Shown: positions 11,261 through 20,682, counted from the first letter of the stretch. The stretch: DNA of 64,000 nt from Amycolatopsis iheyensis (GCF_024703995.1 NZ_JAMXQV010000003.1:496001-560000); one strand, 5' to 3'. Numbers and translations are program-made. Notes: generated by a model from the sequence alone, not told the origin.

Positions 11261-12667
11261 GTGACCACCTACGACGTCGTCGTCATCGGGGCCGGCCCGG
11301 TCGGCGAGAACGTGGCCGACCGCGTGGTGCGGGGCGGGCTGACCGCCGCGATCGTGGAGCGGGAGCTGGTCGGGGGCGAGTGCTCCTACTGGGCCTGCAT
11401 GCCCACCAAGGCGTTGCTGCGCAGCGGCGCGGCACTCCGGGCCGCCCGCCGGGTGCCCGGCGCGCGGGAGGCGGTGACCGGCGAGCTGGACGTGGCCGCG
11501 GTGCTCCGCCGTCGCGACTCCTTCGCGTCGCACTGGAACGACGAGGGCCAGGTGTCCTGGCTCGAGTCGGCGGGTGTCCCGCTGCACCGCGGGCACGGCC
11601 GGATCGCCGGCGAGCGGCTGGTCGAGGTGACCGCCGCCGACGGCACCACGACCACGCTGACCGCGCGGCACGCGGTCGTCGTCGCCACCGGCAGCGCCGC
11701 GCTGGTCCCGGACATCGAGGGCCTCCGCGACGCGAAACCGTGGACGAGCCGCGAAACCGTGGCGGCGAAGGAGGTCCCGGCCCGGCTGGCCGTCATCGGC
11801 GGCGGGGTGGTGGCCTCGGAGATGGCGACCGCGTTCAGCGAGCTGGGGTCGTCGGTGACGATGCTGGCCCGCGACGGCGTGCTGCACCTCAACGAGCCGT
11901 TCGTCGGCGAGGAGGTGACCGTTTCTTTGCAGGACAAGGGGGTTTCGGTGCGCGTCGGCGCCGAAGCCGGTTCGGTCAAGCGCAACGACGACGGCACGGT
12001 GGCCATCACGCTCACCGACGGCGAACAGATCGAAGCCGACGAGCTGCTCGTCGCGATCGGCCGGACGCCGAACACCCAGGACCTCGGTCTGGAGAACGTC
12101 GGCTTGACGCCGGGGTCCTGGCTGACGGTCGACGACACGATGCGGGTCGGCGACTGGCTGTACGCGGCCGGTGATGTGAACCGGCGCGTGCTGCTGACGC
12201 ACCAGGGCAAGTACCAGGCTCGCGTGGTCGGCGACGTCATCGTGGCCCGCGCGAAGGACGAGCCCCTCGACGACGCTCCCTGGGGGCGGCACGCGGCCAC
12301 CGCGGACGTGCGCGCGGTGCCGCAGGTGGTCTTCACCGACCCGGAAGTCGCGTCGGTCGGCCTGACCGCGGCCAGGGCCGAGGCCGCCGGGCTGCGCATC
12401 CGGGTCGTGGACCACGACCTGGCCGCCACGGCGGGATCCGCCGTGCACGCCGAGGGCTACCGGGGACGCGCCCGCATGGTCGTCGACGAGGACCGCAAGG
12501 TGATCGTCGGCTTCACCCTCGTCGGACCCGACGTCGCGGAGATGATCCACGCGGCGACGATCGCAGTGGCCGGCGAGGTGCCGATCGACCGGCTCTGGCA
12601 CGCGGTCCCGGCGTTCCCCACGGTCAGCGAGGTGTGGCTGCGGCTGCTCGAAGCCTACGGCCGCTGA
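11261..12667 (+). CDS. Pyridine nucleotide-disulfide oxidoreductase family flavoprotein
   Basis: 468 residues from the GTG at 11261. FAD loop GAGPVG (residues 10-15), redox pair Cys41-SYWA-Cys46 followed by MPTKAL, NAD loop GGGVVASE, and a second FAD motif ending YAAGDV. The C-terminal dimerisation part has HAVPAFPTVSE, near the HxHPT motif of lipoamide and mercuric reductases. It lacks an N-terminal metal-binding domain, so a mercuric reductase is unlikely. It probably reduces a disulfide or quinone-like substrate. Translationally coupled to the membrane protein. Confidence 0.85.
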   Translation: MTTYDVVVIGAGPVGENVADRVVRGGLTAAIVERELVGGECSYWACMPTKALLRSGAALRAARRVPGAREAVTGELDVAAVLRRRDSFASHWNDEGQVSWLESAGVPLHRGHGRIAGERLVEVTAADGTTTTLTARHAVVVATGSAALVPDIEGLRDAKPWTSRETVAAKEVPARLAVIGGGVVASEMATAFSELGSSVTMLARDGVLHLNEPFVGEEVTVSLQDKGVSVRVGAEAGSVKRNDDGTVAITLTDGEQIEADELLVAIGRTPNTQDLGLENVGLTPGSWLTVDDTMRVGDWLYAAGDVNRRVLLTHQGKYQARVVGDVIVARAKDEPLDDAPWGRHAATADVRAVPQVVFTDPEVASVGLTAARAEAAGLRIRVVDHDLAATAGSAVHAEGYRGRARMVVDEDRKVIVGFTLVGPDVAEMIHAATIAVAGEVPIDRLWHAVPAFPTVSEVWLRLLEAYGR

Positions 12668-12675
12668 CCACTGAG

Positions 12676-12713
12676 TCGACACAGTGTCGAGTTTTATCGA
12701 CGAGGTGTAGAGT
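12676..12713 (+). promoter_or_regulatory. Promoter and operator for a leaderless SDR gene
   Basis: The perfect dyad TCGACAC-A-GTGTCGA (12676-12690) overlaps a -35 TGTCGA (12685-12690). After 17 bp comes -10 TAGAGT (12708-12713). The predicted transcript start is at or next to the ATG at 12721, and no Shine-Dalgarno is present. Confidence 0.65.
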
Positions 12714-12720
12714 CGGCGGC

Positions 12721-13584
12721 ATGACGAAGCGAACCTTCCTGATCACCGGCGCGAGCAGCGGCCTCGGCCGGGCTTTCGCCGAGGGCGCGCTGGCGGCCGG
12801 GCACACCGTCGTCGGCACCGTCCGCAAGCCCGATGACCTGGCGAAGTTCGAAGCGCTGGCGCCCGGGCACGCCCACGCGCGGCAGCTCGACGTGACCGAC
12901 GACGAGGCGGTTTTCGCCGTGGTCGGCGAGGTGGAGCGCACCGTCGGCCCGATCGACGTGCTGATCGCGAACGCCGGCTACGGGCACGAGGGCGTGTTCG
13001 AAGAGTCCCCGATGGCCGAACTGCGCGCGCAGTTCGACGTGAACGTGTTCGGGGTGGCGGCCACCGTCCACGCCGTCCTGCCGGGCATGCGGCAGCGGCG
13101 CTCCGGGCACATCTTCGCCGTCAGCTCGATGGGCGGGCTGATGACCGTGCCCGGGCTGGCGTACTACTGCGGCAGCAAGTACGCGGTGGAGGGCATGCTC
13201 GAAACGCTGGCCAAGGAGGTCGCCGGGTTCGGGGTGCGGGTGACCGTCCTCGAACCCGGCTCGTTCCGGACGGACTGGGCGGGCCGCTCGATGGTCCGCA
13301 GCGACCGCTCGATCGCCGACTACGACGAGCTCTTCGAGCCGATCCGCGCGGCTCGCCACGCCGCCAGCGGCAACCAGCTCGGCAACCCCGCCAAGGCCGC
13401 CGAAGCCGTGCTGCGGGTGATCGAGGCGGAGCGGCCGCCGGTGCACCTGGTGCTCGGTTCGGACGCGCTGCGCCTGGTGGCGAGCGGCCGGGGCGCGGTG
13501 ACCGCCGACATCGAAGCCTGGGAAGCGCTGTCGCGGTCCACGGACTTCCCGGACGGGCACCAGATCGCGGCGACCGATGCCTGA
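12721..13584 (+). CDS. Short-chain dehydrogenase/reductase
   Basis: 287 residues. Classical SDR: TGASSGLG cofactor loop near residues 8-15, NAGYG, and the catalytic Ser with YCGSK (Tyr-x3-Lys). The FLITGASSG start and GSFRTDW segment match the group annotated as oxidoreductases acting on unknown alcohols. The ATG at 12721 is supported by a promoter that places transcription start at the start codon. Its 3' end overlaps the TetR gene by 8 bp, so the pair is an autoregulated operon. Confidence 0.9.
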   Translation: MTKRTFLITGASSGLGRAFAEGALAAGHTVVGTVRKPDDLAKFEALAPGHAHARQLDVTDDEAVFAVVGEVERTVGPIDVLIANAGYGHEGVFEESPMAELRAQFDVNVFGVAATVHAVLPGMRQRRSGHIFAVSSMGGLMTVPGLAYYCGSKYAVEGMLETLAKEVAGFGVRVTVLEPGSFRTDWAGRSMVRSDRSIADYDELFEPIRAARHAASGNQLGNPAKAAEAVLRVIEAERPPVHLVLGSDALRLVASGRGAVTADIEAWEALSRSTDFPDGHQIAATDA

Positions 13585-14185
13585 GCCGGGCCGCCGGCGC
13601 GCCGCACCGTCCAAAGGGGACTTGCGCGAGTCGAAGCTGCTCGAAGTCCTCGAGGAGCTGCTGGCGGTCAAGAGCTTCGACGCGCTCACGACCAACGACA
13701 TCGCCCAGCGCGCCGGGCTGTCCCGCGCGTCGATGTACTTCTACTTCAGTTCCAAGCAGGAGGCGCTGGTCGCGCTCTTCACCAAGACGGTCGAGGCACT
13801 GCACGAGAAGTCCCGCGCGGCGGCCGACGACCCGGCGGCGCCCCGCGACGCGATCGCGACGGCCCTGCGGCGCACCCGCGAACGCTGGCACGAGCACGGG
13901 CTGATCATGCGCGTCGCGATCGACCAGTCCTCGGCCATCCCGGAGCTGGGCGCGCTGTGGCTGGAAACGGCGGACATCTTCATCGACGCGATCACGGCGA
14001 TCCTCGTCCGCGCCGGAGTGGCGGCGCACGACGAGCCCGACGGCGCCCGGGCCGTCGCGGGTGCGCTGTGCTGGATGATCGAGCGGACGTTCTACCACGC
14101 GTCGGCGGTCTCCCCGGAGGCGCTCGACCGGGCTTCGGAGACGTGCCGGGTGGTGTGGCTGCGCGCGGCGGGCATCGAGCCCTGA
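13577..14185 (+). CDS. TetR-family regulator
   Basis: 202 residues. HTH: ESKLLEVLEELLAVKSF, then ALTTNDIAQRAGLSRASMYFYFSSKQEAL. The C-terminal half has RERWHEHGLIMRVAIDQSS, seen in EthR-like TetR proteins. Start ATG lies within the SDR end, giving coupling. The dyad at 12676-12690 is its probable site. Ends with a hairpin at 14187-14201. Confidence 0.9.
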   Translation: MPEPGRRRAAPSKGDLRESKLLEVLEELLAVKSFDALTTNDIAQRAGLSRASMYFYFSSKQEALVALFTKTVEALHEKSRAAADDPAAPRDAIATALRRTRERWHEHGLIMRVAIDQSSAIPELGALWLETADIFIDAITAILVRAGVAAHDEPDGARAVAGALCWMIERTFYHASAVSPEALDRASETCRVVWLRAAGIEP

Positions 14186-14186
14186 A

Positions 14187-14201
14187 CTGCCGCCGCGGCA
14201 G
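14187..14201. terminator. Hairpin after the TetR gene
   Basis: CTGCCGC-C-GCGGCAG directly follows the stop codon. Further along, GTGTCC-TG-GGACAC (14232-14245) is another perfect dyad, placed like an operator for the next gene. Confidence 0.5.
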
Positions 14202-14353
14202 CTGGGCATCACCCTCGGTGAACGGCGCATAGTGTCCTGGGACACATCCACAATGCCGCTCGACCACAGAAACCTACTGCTGCTTAAAATATTCAGATGC
14301 TGTAGTTTGACGGCGATTCGTCCGAACGCCGCCCGCCAACTCCCGGGAGAAGC

Positions 14354-15166
14354 ATGTCCGTTCTTGTCATCGGCGCTTACGGCAGCGTCGGCGGCCACGT
14401 GGTGGCCGGGTTGCTGGCCGCCGGCGTCCCCGTCCGGGGGACCAGCCGGACGCCGAAACCCGGCGCACTGCCCGACGAGGTCGAGGTCGTCCGCCTCGAC
14501 CTGGACGAGCCGGGGAGCCTGCCGGCGGCGCTCGAAGGCATCAAGAAGGTCTTTCTCTACGCCAACCCGGAGAGCGTCGGCGAGTTCGTCGGCGCCGCGC
14601 AGAAGGCCGGCGTCGAGCACGTCGTGCTGCTCTCGTCGGCGTCGGTGGTCGAACCCCTCATGCGCCAGACCCGCAACGCGACCACGCACTCCACGGTGGA
14701 AGACGCGCTGAAGGAGTCCGGGATCGCGTGGACCTTCCTCCGCCCGACGACGTTCTCCAGCAAGCAGCTCAACTTCGCGCCGCGGATCCGGGCCGGGGAG
14801 ACGCTGCGCATGCCGTTCCTGCAGCTGCAGACCGCGTCGATCCACGAGCGGGACATCGCCGACGTGGCCGTCCGCGCACTGACCGAGGCCGGCCACGAGG
14901 GTCAGGCGTACTGGCTGACCGGCCCGGAAGCCCTGACGCAGCAGCAGCACATCGAGACGATCGGCGCGGTCATCGGCCGCGTGATCGAGGTCGTCGACGT
15001 CGCGCCGGAGGACACCGAGCCGAGGTGGCCGGACTTCATGATCCGGACCATGGCCGCGCAGATGGCGGCCGAGTGCGTCGTGACGTCCACCGTCGAAGAC
15101 ATCACCGGGGCGCCGGCCCGCACCTTCCGGCAGTGGGCCGAGGACAACGCCGAAGCCTTCAGCTGA
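14354..15166 (+). CDS. NmrA-like NAD(P)-binding protein
   Basis: 270 residues. Atypical extended SDR with an N-terminal VIGAYGSVGGHV loop in place of the exact GxxGxxG. It has the LSSASV strand and no Tyr-x3-Lys in the usual place, as in NmrA/TMR-like proteins that sense or reduce with NADP(H). The ATG at 14354 follows GGGAGAAG. Single gene; upstream is AT-rich (14283-14308), unlike the rest of the window, and it ends at a 32-bp perfect palindrome. Confidence 0.8.
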   Translation: MSVLVIGAYGSVGGHVVAGLLAAGVPVRGTSRTPKPGALPDEVEVVRLDLDEPGSLPAALEGIKKVFLYANPESVGEFVGAAQKAGVEHVVLLSSASVVEPLMRQTRNATTHSTVEDALKESGIAWTFLRPTTFSSKQLNFAPRIRAGETLRMPFLQLQTASIHERDIADVAVRALTEAGHEGQAYWLTGPEALTQQQHIETIGAVIGRVIEVVDVAPEDTEPRWPDFMIRTMAAQMAAECVVTSTVEDITGAPARTFRQWAEDNAEAFS

Positions 15167-15171
15167 CCGAT

Positions 15172-15203
15172 CACCCGGTGACCCGCGCGCGGGTCACCGG
15201 GTG
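15172..15203. terminator. Perfect 32-bp palindromic hairpin
   Basis: Positions 15172-15187 and 15188-15203 are exact reverse complements (arm CACCCGGTGACCCGCG). It lies between two convergent stop codons (15166 plus, 15205 minus), so it can serve both genes. Confidence 0.75.
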
Positions 15204-15204
15204 C

Positions 15205-15873
15205 TCAGTCCGCCAGCGCGGCGATCGCCCGGCGGCCGAGGCTGCCGAGCACGTGCTTCTTCATCGCCTGCTCGGCCGCCCGCGCGTCACCCGAGATGAC
15301 GGCCTCGGCGATCGCGAGGTGCTCGCGGCGGACGCGCTCGGAATCTTCGGCCGAGTCCGGCTTCGCCCGCAGGCCGATCAGGCGGTAGCGGTCGGCCTTG
15401 TCCCAGAGCCCTTCCAGCAGCGACGACAGCAGCGGGTTGTGCGACGCGGTGTAGACACTGCGGTGGAACGCGCGGTGCACCAGCAAGGACTCGAAGCCCG
15501 TCGACGCGCTGAGCGGTTCGAGCTCCTTCAGCGCCGCTTCGATCGCCGCGATGTCGGCGTCCGTGCGGCGGCTCGCCGCGAGCTTGGCGGCCAGCGGGTC
15601 GAGCTTCTCGCGGATCTCGAACAGGCTGCGTGCCTCCTCGGCGTTGAGCTGGGTGACCCGCGCGTCGCGGTGCGCGTCGAGGTGCACCAGGCCCTCGGCG
15701 TCCAGCCGCCGGAGCGCTTCGCGCAGGGGAGTGGTGCTGACGCCGAGCTCGGCGGCCAGCTGCTCCTGGGAGATCGGCTGGCCCTGGACCAGCTCCCCGG
15801 CGAGGATGCGGCGGCGCAGCTCCTCGTAGGCGTAGGCGTTCTTCGTGAGGGCCGGGCGGGGCAGAGCACTCAT
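15205..15873 (-). CDS. GntR-family (FadR/FCD) regulator
   Basis: 222 residues. N-terminal winged helix with ISQEQLAAELGVSTTPLREALRRLDAEGLV, then an all-helical FCD ligand domain with the Asp/His pattern (HRAFHRSVY, REHLAIAEAVISGD) that binds a metal and carboxylate ligands. It follows the phospho-lyase gene on the same strand by 45 bp but has its own operator-like element (15884-15894) and a -10-like TATAGG ending near the ATG. The same motif occurs before the aconitase, so it probably represses that divergent operon with a small carboxylate or amino acid as inducer. Confidence 0.9.
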   Translation of the reverse strand: MSALPRPALTKNAYAYEELRRRILAGELVQGQPISQEQLAAELGVSTTPLREALRRLDAEGLVHLDAHRDARVTQLNAEEARSLFEIREKLDPLAAKLAASRRTDADIAAIEAALKELEPLSASTGFESLLVHRAFHRSVYTASHNPLLSSLLEGLWDKADRYRLIGLRAKPDSAEDSERVRREHLAIAEAVISGDARAAEQAMKKHVLGSLGRRAIAALAD

Positions 15874-15883
15874 CGGACGATCC

Positions 15884-15894
15884 TATAGCCCATA
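15884..15894. promoter_or_regulatory. GntR operator copy 1
   Basis: TATAGCCCATA, 11 bp before the gntR start. It matches 10 of 11 bases of the reverse complement of 20689-20699 in the divergent promoter of the aconitase operon. Confidence 0.55.
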
Positions 15895-15910
15895 GCCTCG
15901 GGGCCTTCCG

Positions 15911-15940
15911 CGAAACCCTCACCGCGCGGTGAGGGTTTCG
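15911..15940 (-). terminator. 30-bp perfect palindrome over the phospho-lyase stop codon
   Basis: 15911-15925 and 15926-15940 are exact reverse complements (arm CGAAACCCTCACCGC). On the minus strand the hairpin covers the last codons and stop of the kinase/phospho-lyase gene, before gntR. Confidence 0.65.
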
Positions 15941-18102
15941 GCCAGCCGGGCGAGGAACTCGTCGGCGTGGGCCGTCTCCCAGACCAGCGGGGGACGCACC
16001 TTCAGCACATTTCCGCCGGGGCCGGTCAGCCCCGCGAGCACGCCGCGCTCGACGAGCCCTTCGAGCAGGGCCCGCGCCACCTCACGGGAGGCCACGTCGA
16101 CGCCCGCCAGCAGTCCCGTGCCCCGCACCGCGCCGAGGATCGGAGACTCGGCTGCCAGCGCGCGCAGGCCCCGGCGGAGGTGCTCGCCGACGCGGACCGC
16201 CTGAGCCGGCAGCTCGGTCAGCTCCAGGATGTCCAGCACGGCGTGCCCGGCGGCCGCCGCGGCCGGGGTGGCCGCGAACGTCGAGAAGTATTCGTACTCG
16301 CGCGCCAGCACGTCGGCGATTTCGCGGCGCGTGACCAGCGCGCCGATCGGGTAGCCCGCGCCCATCGGCTTGCCCAGCGTCACCAGGTCCGGCGTGATCC
16401 CGGCGAGCGCGAACCGCCACAGCCGCGGCCCGCTGCGGCCGTAGCCGGACTGGACTTCGTCGGCCAGGTACAGCGCGCCGGCCGCGTGGGCGCCCTCGAC
16501 CAAGCCGGCCAGGAACCCGGGGGACGCGTCGAGGATGCCTTCGGAGGTGAACTGCGAGTCGGCGAGCACCAGCGCCGGACGCAGTCCTCCCGCGTCGATC
16601 CGCGGTTCCGCGGCGGGCTCCCGAGGGGCGGCGAAGGTGCCGACGTGCGCGGGCCGGTAGCCCGGCGGCCATTCGTTCGAGCTCAGGTCCGCCATCCACT
16701 TCGACGAACCGTGGTAAGCGTGCTCGGCGATGACCGCCGCGTCACCGCCGGTGTACGCGGTGGCCAGCCGCCAGGCCAGCTCGTTCGCCTCGGTGCCCGA
16801 CGTGGTGAACAGGCACGTGTCCAGCTCCGGCGGCATCGTGGCGAGGATGCGCTCGGCGAGCCCGGCGATCCCGCCGTGCAGGTACCGCGAATGCGTGTTC
16901 AGCTCGGCCAGCTGCCGCCCGACCGCGCGGGTGACGGCCGGGTGCGCGTGCCCGAGCACGGCCACGTTGTTGTACGCGTCCAGGTACCGGGCGCCGTCGC
17001 GGGCGTACAGCCAAGCGCCTTCACCGCGAACCAGTTCGAGCGGACGGCGGTAGAACAGCGGGGACAGCCCGCCGCCCATCGCCGCGGCCCGGCGGGACGG
17101 CAGTTCGCGCGCGGGCACGGCCGAAGCGAGGTCACGGGTGCCGGCCAGCCGCGCCAGCCGGTCACCCAGCTCGTCCGGGGTGAGCGCGCCGAGCACCCGG
17201 AGCAGCCGCTCGCTGGTGTCGTCGTACTGCGTGATGTACCGCTCGTTGTCGCGGTGCGTCTCCCGCCGCGTTGCCGACACCGCCAGTGTGGTGAGCAGGC
17301 GGGCGATGACCAGCTCGCCGAGCACCGCGACCTCGGCCGCGCTCAGCGCCCGGTGCCGCTGGTAGCCGCGCAGCACGGCTTCCGTGGCACGCCAAGGGTT
17401 TTCGGCCCGCCGCAGCACCGAGGTCAGGGTGGCGGCCAGGTCGGTGACGGCGGCCGTGTGGTGCAGGTCGCCGAAGTCGATCACGCCGGTGACCACGCCG
17501 GCCTCGGCCAGGACGTTGGTGAGCGTGACGTCGGCGTGCTGCGGACCGGCCGGCAGCGTGGCGGTCGCGGCCAGCGCCGGCGCCACCCGGGCGACGAGCT
17601 CGGCCCGGCCGATCCCGGACGCGGCCACCACCGCCGGCATCCGGCGCACGTCCCACAGCAGCTCGCGGCCCGCTGCGGGGTGGAAAAAGCCTTGCAGCGC
17701 CACGGAAACCCGTGCGGCGACCGCGCCGACCCGTGCCGCCACGGTGTCGTCGACCGGGCTTCCTTCGAGGGGACGGCCCGGCAGCAGAGTGCTCAGCCGC
17801 GCCAGGCAGGGGCGGCCGGTGTCGTCGGTGAGCCGCGCGACGGCGCCGACCGGCTCGGGCACCGGCAGGCCGGGGTCCGCGGCGCGCACGTGGGCCAGCC
17901 CGCGGACCTCCATGTCGACCACGTCCTCGCGCTCGGCCGGGTTGGAGATCTTGAGGACGAACCGGTCGCCGACGCGCACGTTGAGGTCACGCTCGCTGTC
18001 CAGCGGTCGCAAGGTGATGTCCGTGAGGTCCCAGTGCTCGCGCAGCGCACCGCGCAGGCTCTCGGCGGCGAAAGAGGGGGCCGGTTCGGTGAATGTGGTC
18101 AT
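15919..18102 (-). CDS. Kinase/PLP phospho-lyase fusion (APH-fold + class III aminotransferase-fold)
   Basis: 727 residues. Residues 1-310 are an aminoglycoside-phosphotransferase-fold kinase (HADVTLTN: His189, Asp191, Asn196; DFG-like VIDFGD at 207-212). Residues 340-727 are a class III aminotransferase fold with Asp548 (YLADEVQSG) and PLP Lys578 (TLGKPMGAG). The ELNTHSRYLH segment is typical of the AGXT2L1/AGXT2L2 phospho-lyases, not of true transaminases. Known relatives phosphorylate and then eliminate phosphate and ammonia from hydroxy-amines (phosphoethanolamine, 5-phosphohydroxylysine). So it likely runs a two-step conversion of a hydroxylated amine; the substrate is open. The ATG at 18102 overlaps an out-of-frame TGA that would end the aconitase. 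Confidence 0.85.
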   Translation of the reverse strand: MTTFTEPAPSFAAESLRGALREHWDLTDITLRPLDSERDLNVRVGDRFVLKISNPAEREDVVDMEVRGLAHVRAADPGLPVPEPVGAVARLTDDTGRPCLARLSTLLPGRPLEGSPVDDTVAARVGAVAARVSVALQGFFHPAAGRELLWDVRRMPAVVAASGIGRAELVARVAPALAATATLPAGPQHADVTLTNVLAEAGVVTGVIDFGDLHHTAAVTDLAATLTSVLRRAENPWRATEAVLRGYQRHRALSAAEVAVLGELVIARLLTTLAVSATRRETHRDNERYITQYDDTSERLLRVLGALTPDELGDRLARLAGTRDLASAVPARELPSRRAAAMGGGLSPLFYRRPLELVRGEGAWLYARDGARYLDAYNNVAVLGHAHPAVTRAVGRQLAELNTHSRYLHGGIAGLAERILATMPPELDTCLFTTSGTEANELAWRLATAYTGGDAAVIAEHAYHGSSKWMADLSSNEWPPGYRPAHVGTFAAPREPAAEPRIDAGGLRPALVLADSQFTSEGILDASPGFLAGLVEGAHAAGALYLADEVQSGYGRSGPRLWRFALAGITPDLVTLGKPMGAGYPIGALVTRREIADVLAREYEYFSTFAATPAAAAAGHAVLDILELTELPAQAVRVGEHLRRGLRALAAESPILGAVRGTGLLAGVDVASREVARALLEGLVERGVLAGLTGPGGNVLKVRPPLVWETAHADEFLARLAETLTAR

Positions 18103-20664
18103 GCGGGAACGTCCTTTCCGGGGGTGCCGGCTTCGACCTCGGGCACGGAACCGCCCGAGGGTGTGGGGGAGGACGCCGCCGTGGGCGTAGTAGACCGCTT
18201 CCTGAGGAGTGTCGAGCCGGGCGCGGACCTCGAACTCGACCCCGGTCGGCCGGACCCGCACGAGCACCGGCCGGGCCGGGTCGCCGACGGCTTCGGGAAT
18301 GCCGAGCAGGTCGAACTCCTCGGTGCCGTCCAGCCCCAGCGTATCCGCGTTCTGCCCGGCGGAGAACTGCAGTGGCAGCACACCCAGCTGGACCAGGTTG
18401 GACCGGTGGATCCGCTCGAACGACTCGGCCAGCACGACCCGCACCTTGAGCAGCGCCGTGGCCTTCGCCGCCCAGTCGCGTGACGACCCGGTGCCGTACT
18501 CGCGGCCCGCGATCACCAGCAGGGGAGTGCCGTCGAACGACTTCGCCGCGTCGTACACCGGGACGGCTTTTCCGGATGCGTCGCGGGTCCGGCCGCCCGG
18601 GCCGAGCCGGTTCTTCAGGCGCGGGTTGGCGAATCCGCCGCGCACCATCACCTCGAAGTTGCCGCGGCGCGAGGCGTAGGTGTTGAGGTCCGCCTCGCCG
18701 AGCCCGGTCAGGTACTGCCCGGCGCAGCTCGACGGCGGGATGCGCCCGGCCGGGCTGATGTGGTCGGTGGTGACCGAGTCGCCGAGGAGCACCAGCGCCC
18801 GCGCACCGTGCAGGTCCGCGGGTGGCGGCGCGACGTCGTCGAGGAACGGCGGGCGGCGCAGGTAGGTCGAGCCCTCCTCCCAGCGGAATCGCGCCCCGTC
18901 CGCGGCGGGCACCCCCGCCCAGTGGCCGTCACCGTCGAAGACGTCGGAGTACGCGTCCCGGAACAGCTCCGGTGTCAGGTGCGCGGTGACGACGGCGTCG
19001 ACCTCGGCGTCGTCCGGCCAGAGGTCGGCGAGGAACACCGGCTCGCCGTGCTGGTCGACGCCGAGCGGTTCGGTGGTCAAGTCGTGCGTGAGCGACCCGG
19101 CGAGCGCATACGCGACGACCAGCGGCGGCGAGGCGAGGTAGTTGAGCGAGACGTCGTTGTTGATCCGGCCGTCGAAGTTCCGGTTGCCGGACAACACCGA
19201 CGCGACGACCGTGCCTTCCGCGACGGCGGCCGCGGCTTCGGGCAGCAGCGGCCCGGAATTGCCGATGCACGTCATGCAGCCGTACCCGACGAGCTGGAAA
19301 CCCAGCTCGTCGAGCGGCTCGGTCAACCCGGCCCGGCTGAGGTACTCGGTGACCGTCTTGGATCCCGGCGCGAGACTCGTTTTCACCCACGGCTTGGTGA
19401 TCAGCCCGCGCGCCCGGGCGTTGCGGGCGAGCAGACCGGCGGCGACCATCACGTGCGGGTTGGACGTGTTGGTGCACGACGTGATCGCCGCGATGGCGAC
19501 CGGGACGTCCTTTGTGGACTCGACCGCCGCGTTCGCCGGGACGTCGCCGAGTGCGATGCGGTCCTGCGGCCGCCGCGGCCCGGCGAGCGACGGGACGACG
19601 GCGGAGAGGTCGATCCGCACCCGCTCGTCGTACCGGACGAGTGCGCCGGAATCGCGCCAGAGGCCCTGTTCCTTCGCGTAGACCTCGACGGCGGTGACGT
19701 GCTCGGCCGCGCGTCCGGTGAGGCGCAGGTAGCCGAGGGTCGTGTCGTCGATGGGGAACATCGCCGCGGTGGCGCCGAACTCCGGGCACATGTTCGAGAT
19801 CGTCGCGCGGTGGGCGAGGGGGATCCGCGCCACCGCGGGCCCGGTGAACTCGACGAACTTCCCGACAACCCCGTGCGCGCGCAGGGTTTCGGCGATGGTG
19901 AGCACCAGGTCGGTCGCGGTCACGCCCGGCCCGAGGTCGCCGGTCAGCTCGACGCCGACGACGGGCGGGACGAGCAGGCTCAGCGGCTGCCCGAGCAGCG
20001 CGACCTCGGCCTCGACCCCGCCGACACCCCAGGCCAGCACGCCCAGTGCGTTGACCATCGTGGTGTGGGAGTCGGTGCCGGCGCAGGTGTCCGGGAACGC
20101 CCAGCCGGCCCGGCGTTCGACGACGCTCGCCAGGTGCTCCAGGTTGATCTGGTGCATGATCCCGGTGCCGGGCGGGACGACGCGCAGGCCGTCGAGCCGC
20201 TCGCCCCACTTGAGGAAGCGGAAGCGTTCCGCGTTGCGCGCGTACTCGATCTCGACGTTGCGGCGTAGCGCGTCCGGCCGACCGGACACCTCGGTCGCGA
20301 TCGAGTGGTCGACGGTCAGGTGGCTGGGGATGTGCGGGCGTACGGCCGCCGGGTCGCCGCCCGCCTCGGCGACGGCGTCCCGCAGCGCGGCCAGGTCGGT
20401 CAGCACCGGGACGCCGTTGGTGTCGTGCAGGAAGACCCGCGACGGCGAGAAAGCGACGACGTCCGGCTCGCCGCGCACGAGCTTTTCGATCTGCGCGGCC
20501 GTGACCGTGTGGCCGTCTTCGTGGCGCAGCAGGTTTTCCAGCAGGATCTTGTGGCTCAGCGGCAGCCGGTCGGCGCCGGGCACGGCGGCCAGCCGGTGGA
20601 CCCGGTAGGTCGTGCCGGCCAGGTCGAGCCGGGAGAGGCTGGCGTAGCTGTCCAAGGTCGTCAT
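18099..20664 (-). CDS. Aconitate hydratase (AcnA type), 3' end with apparent frameshift
   Basis: About 855 residues. All cluster cysteines are present: Cys397 in ITSCTNTSNP and Cys463/Cys466 in GYGCMTCIGNSGP, plus GDSVTTDHISPAG. It interconverts citrate and isocitrate or a related tricarboxylate. In its own frame the gene never stops but runs into the phospho-lyase, giving 1,581 codons. In the neighbouring frame a TGA (18101-18099) overlaps the next ATG as ATGA, and the last 20 codons there have normal codon use. I infer a one-base indel upstream of about 18150. Start ATG 20664 after GGAAGGG. A second, housekeeping aconitase is expected elsewhere. Confidence 0.8.
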
Positions 20665-20682
20665 CTCGTCAAGCCCTTCCGC

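Noticed and set aside
11261..12667. Flavoprotein considered as mercuric reductase
   Set aside because: No N-terminal metal-binding domain, no C-terminal Cys pair and no other mer genes nearby.
15967..18483. Very long plus-strand open frame (838 codons) opposite the phospho-lyase and aconitase
   Set aside because: It is rich in Arg, Gly, His and Gln with no domain, as expected for the complement of a high-GC gene; the minus strand has clear enzyme motifs.
18099..20664. Aconitase considered as AcnX-type cis-3-hydroxyproline dehydratase, since imino-acid genes are near
   Set aside because: It has the full AcnA motifs with all three cluster cysteines and AcnA-like length.
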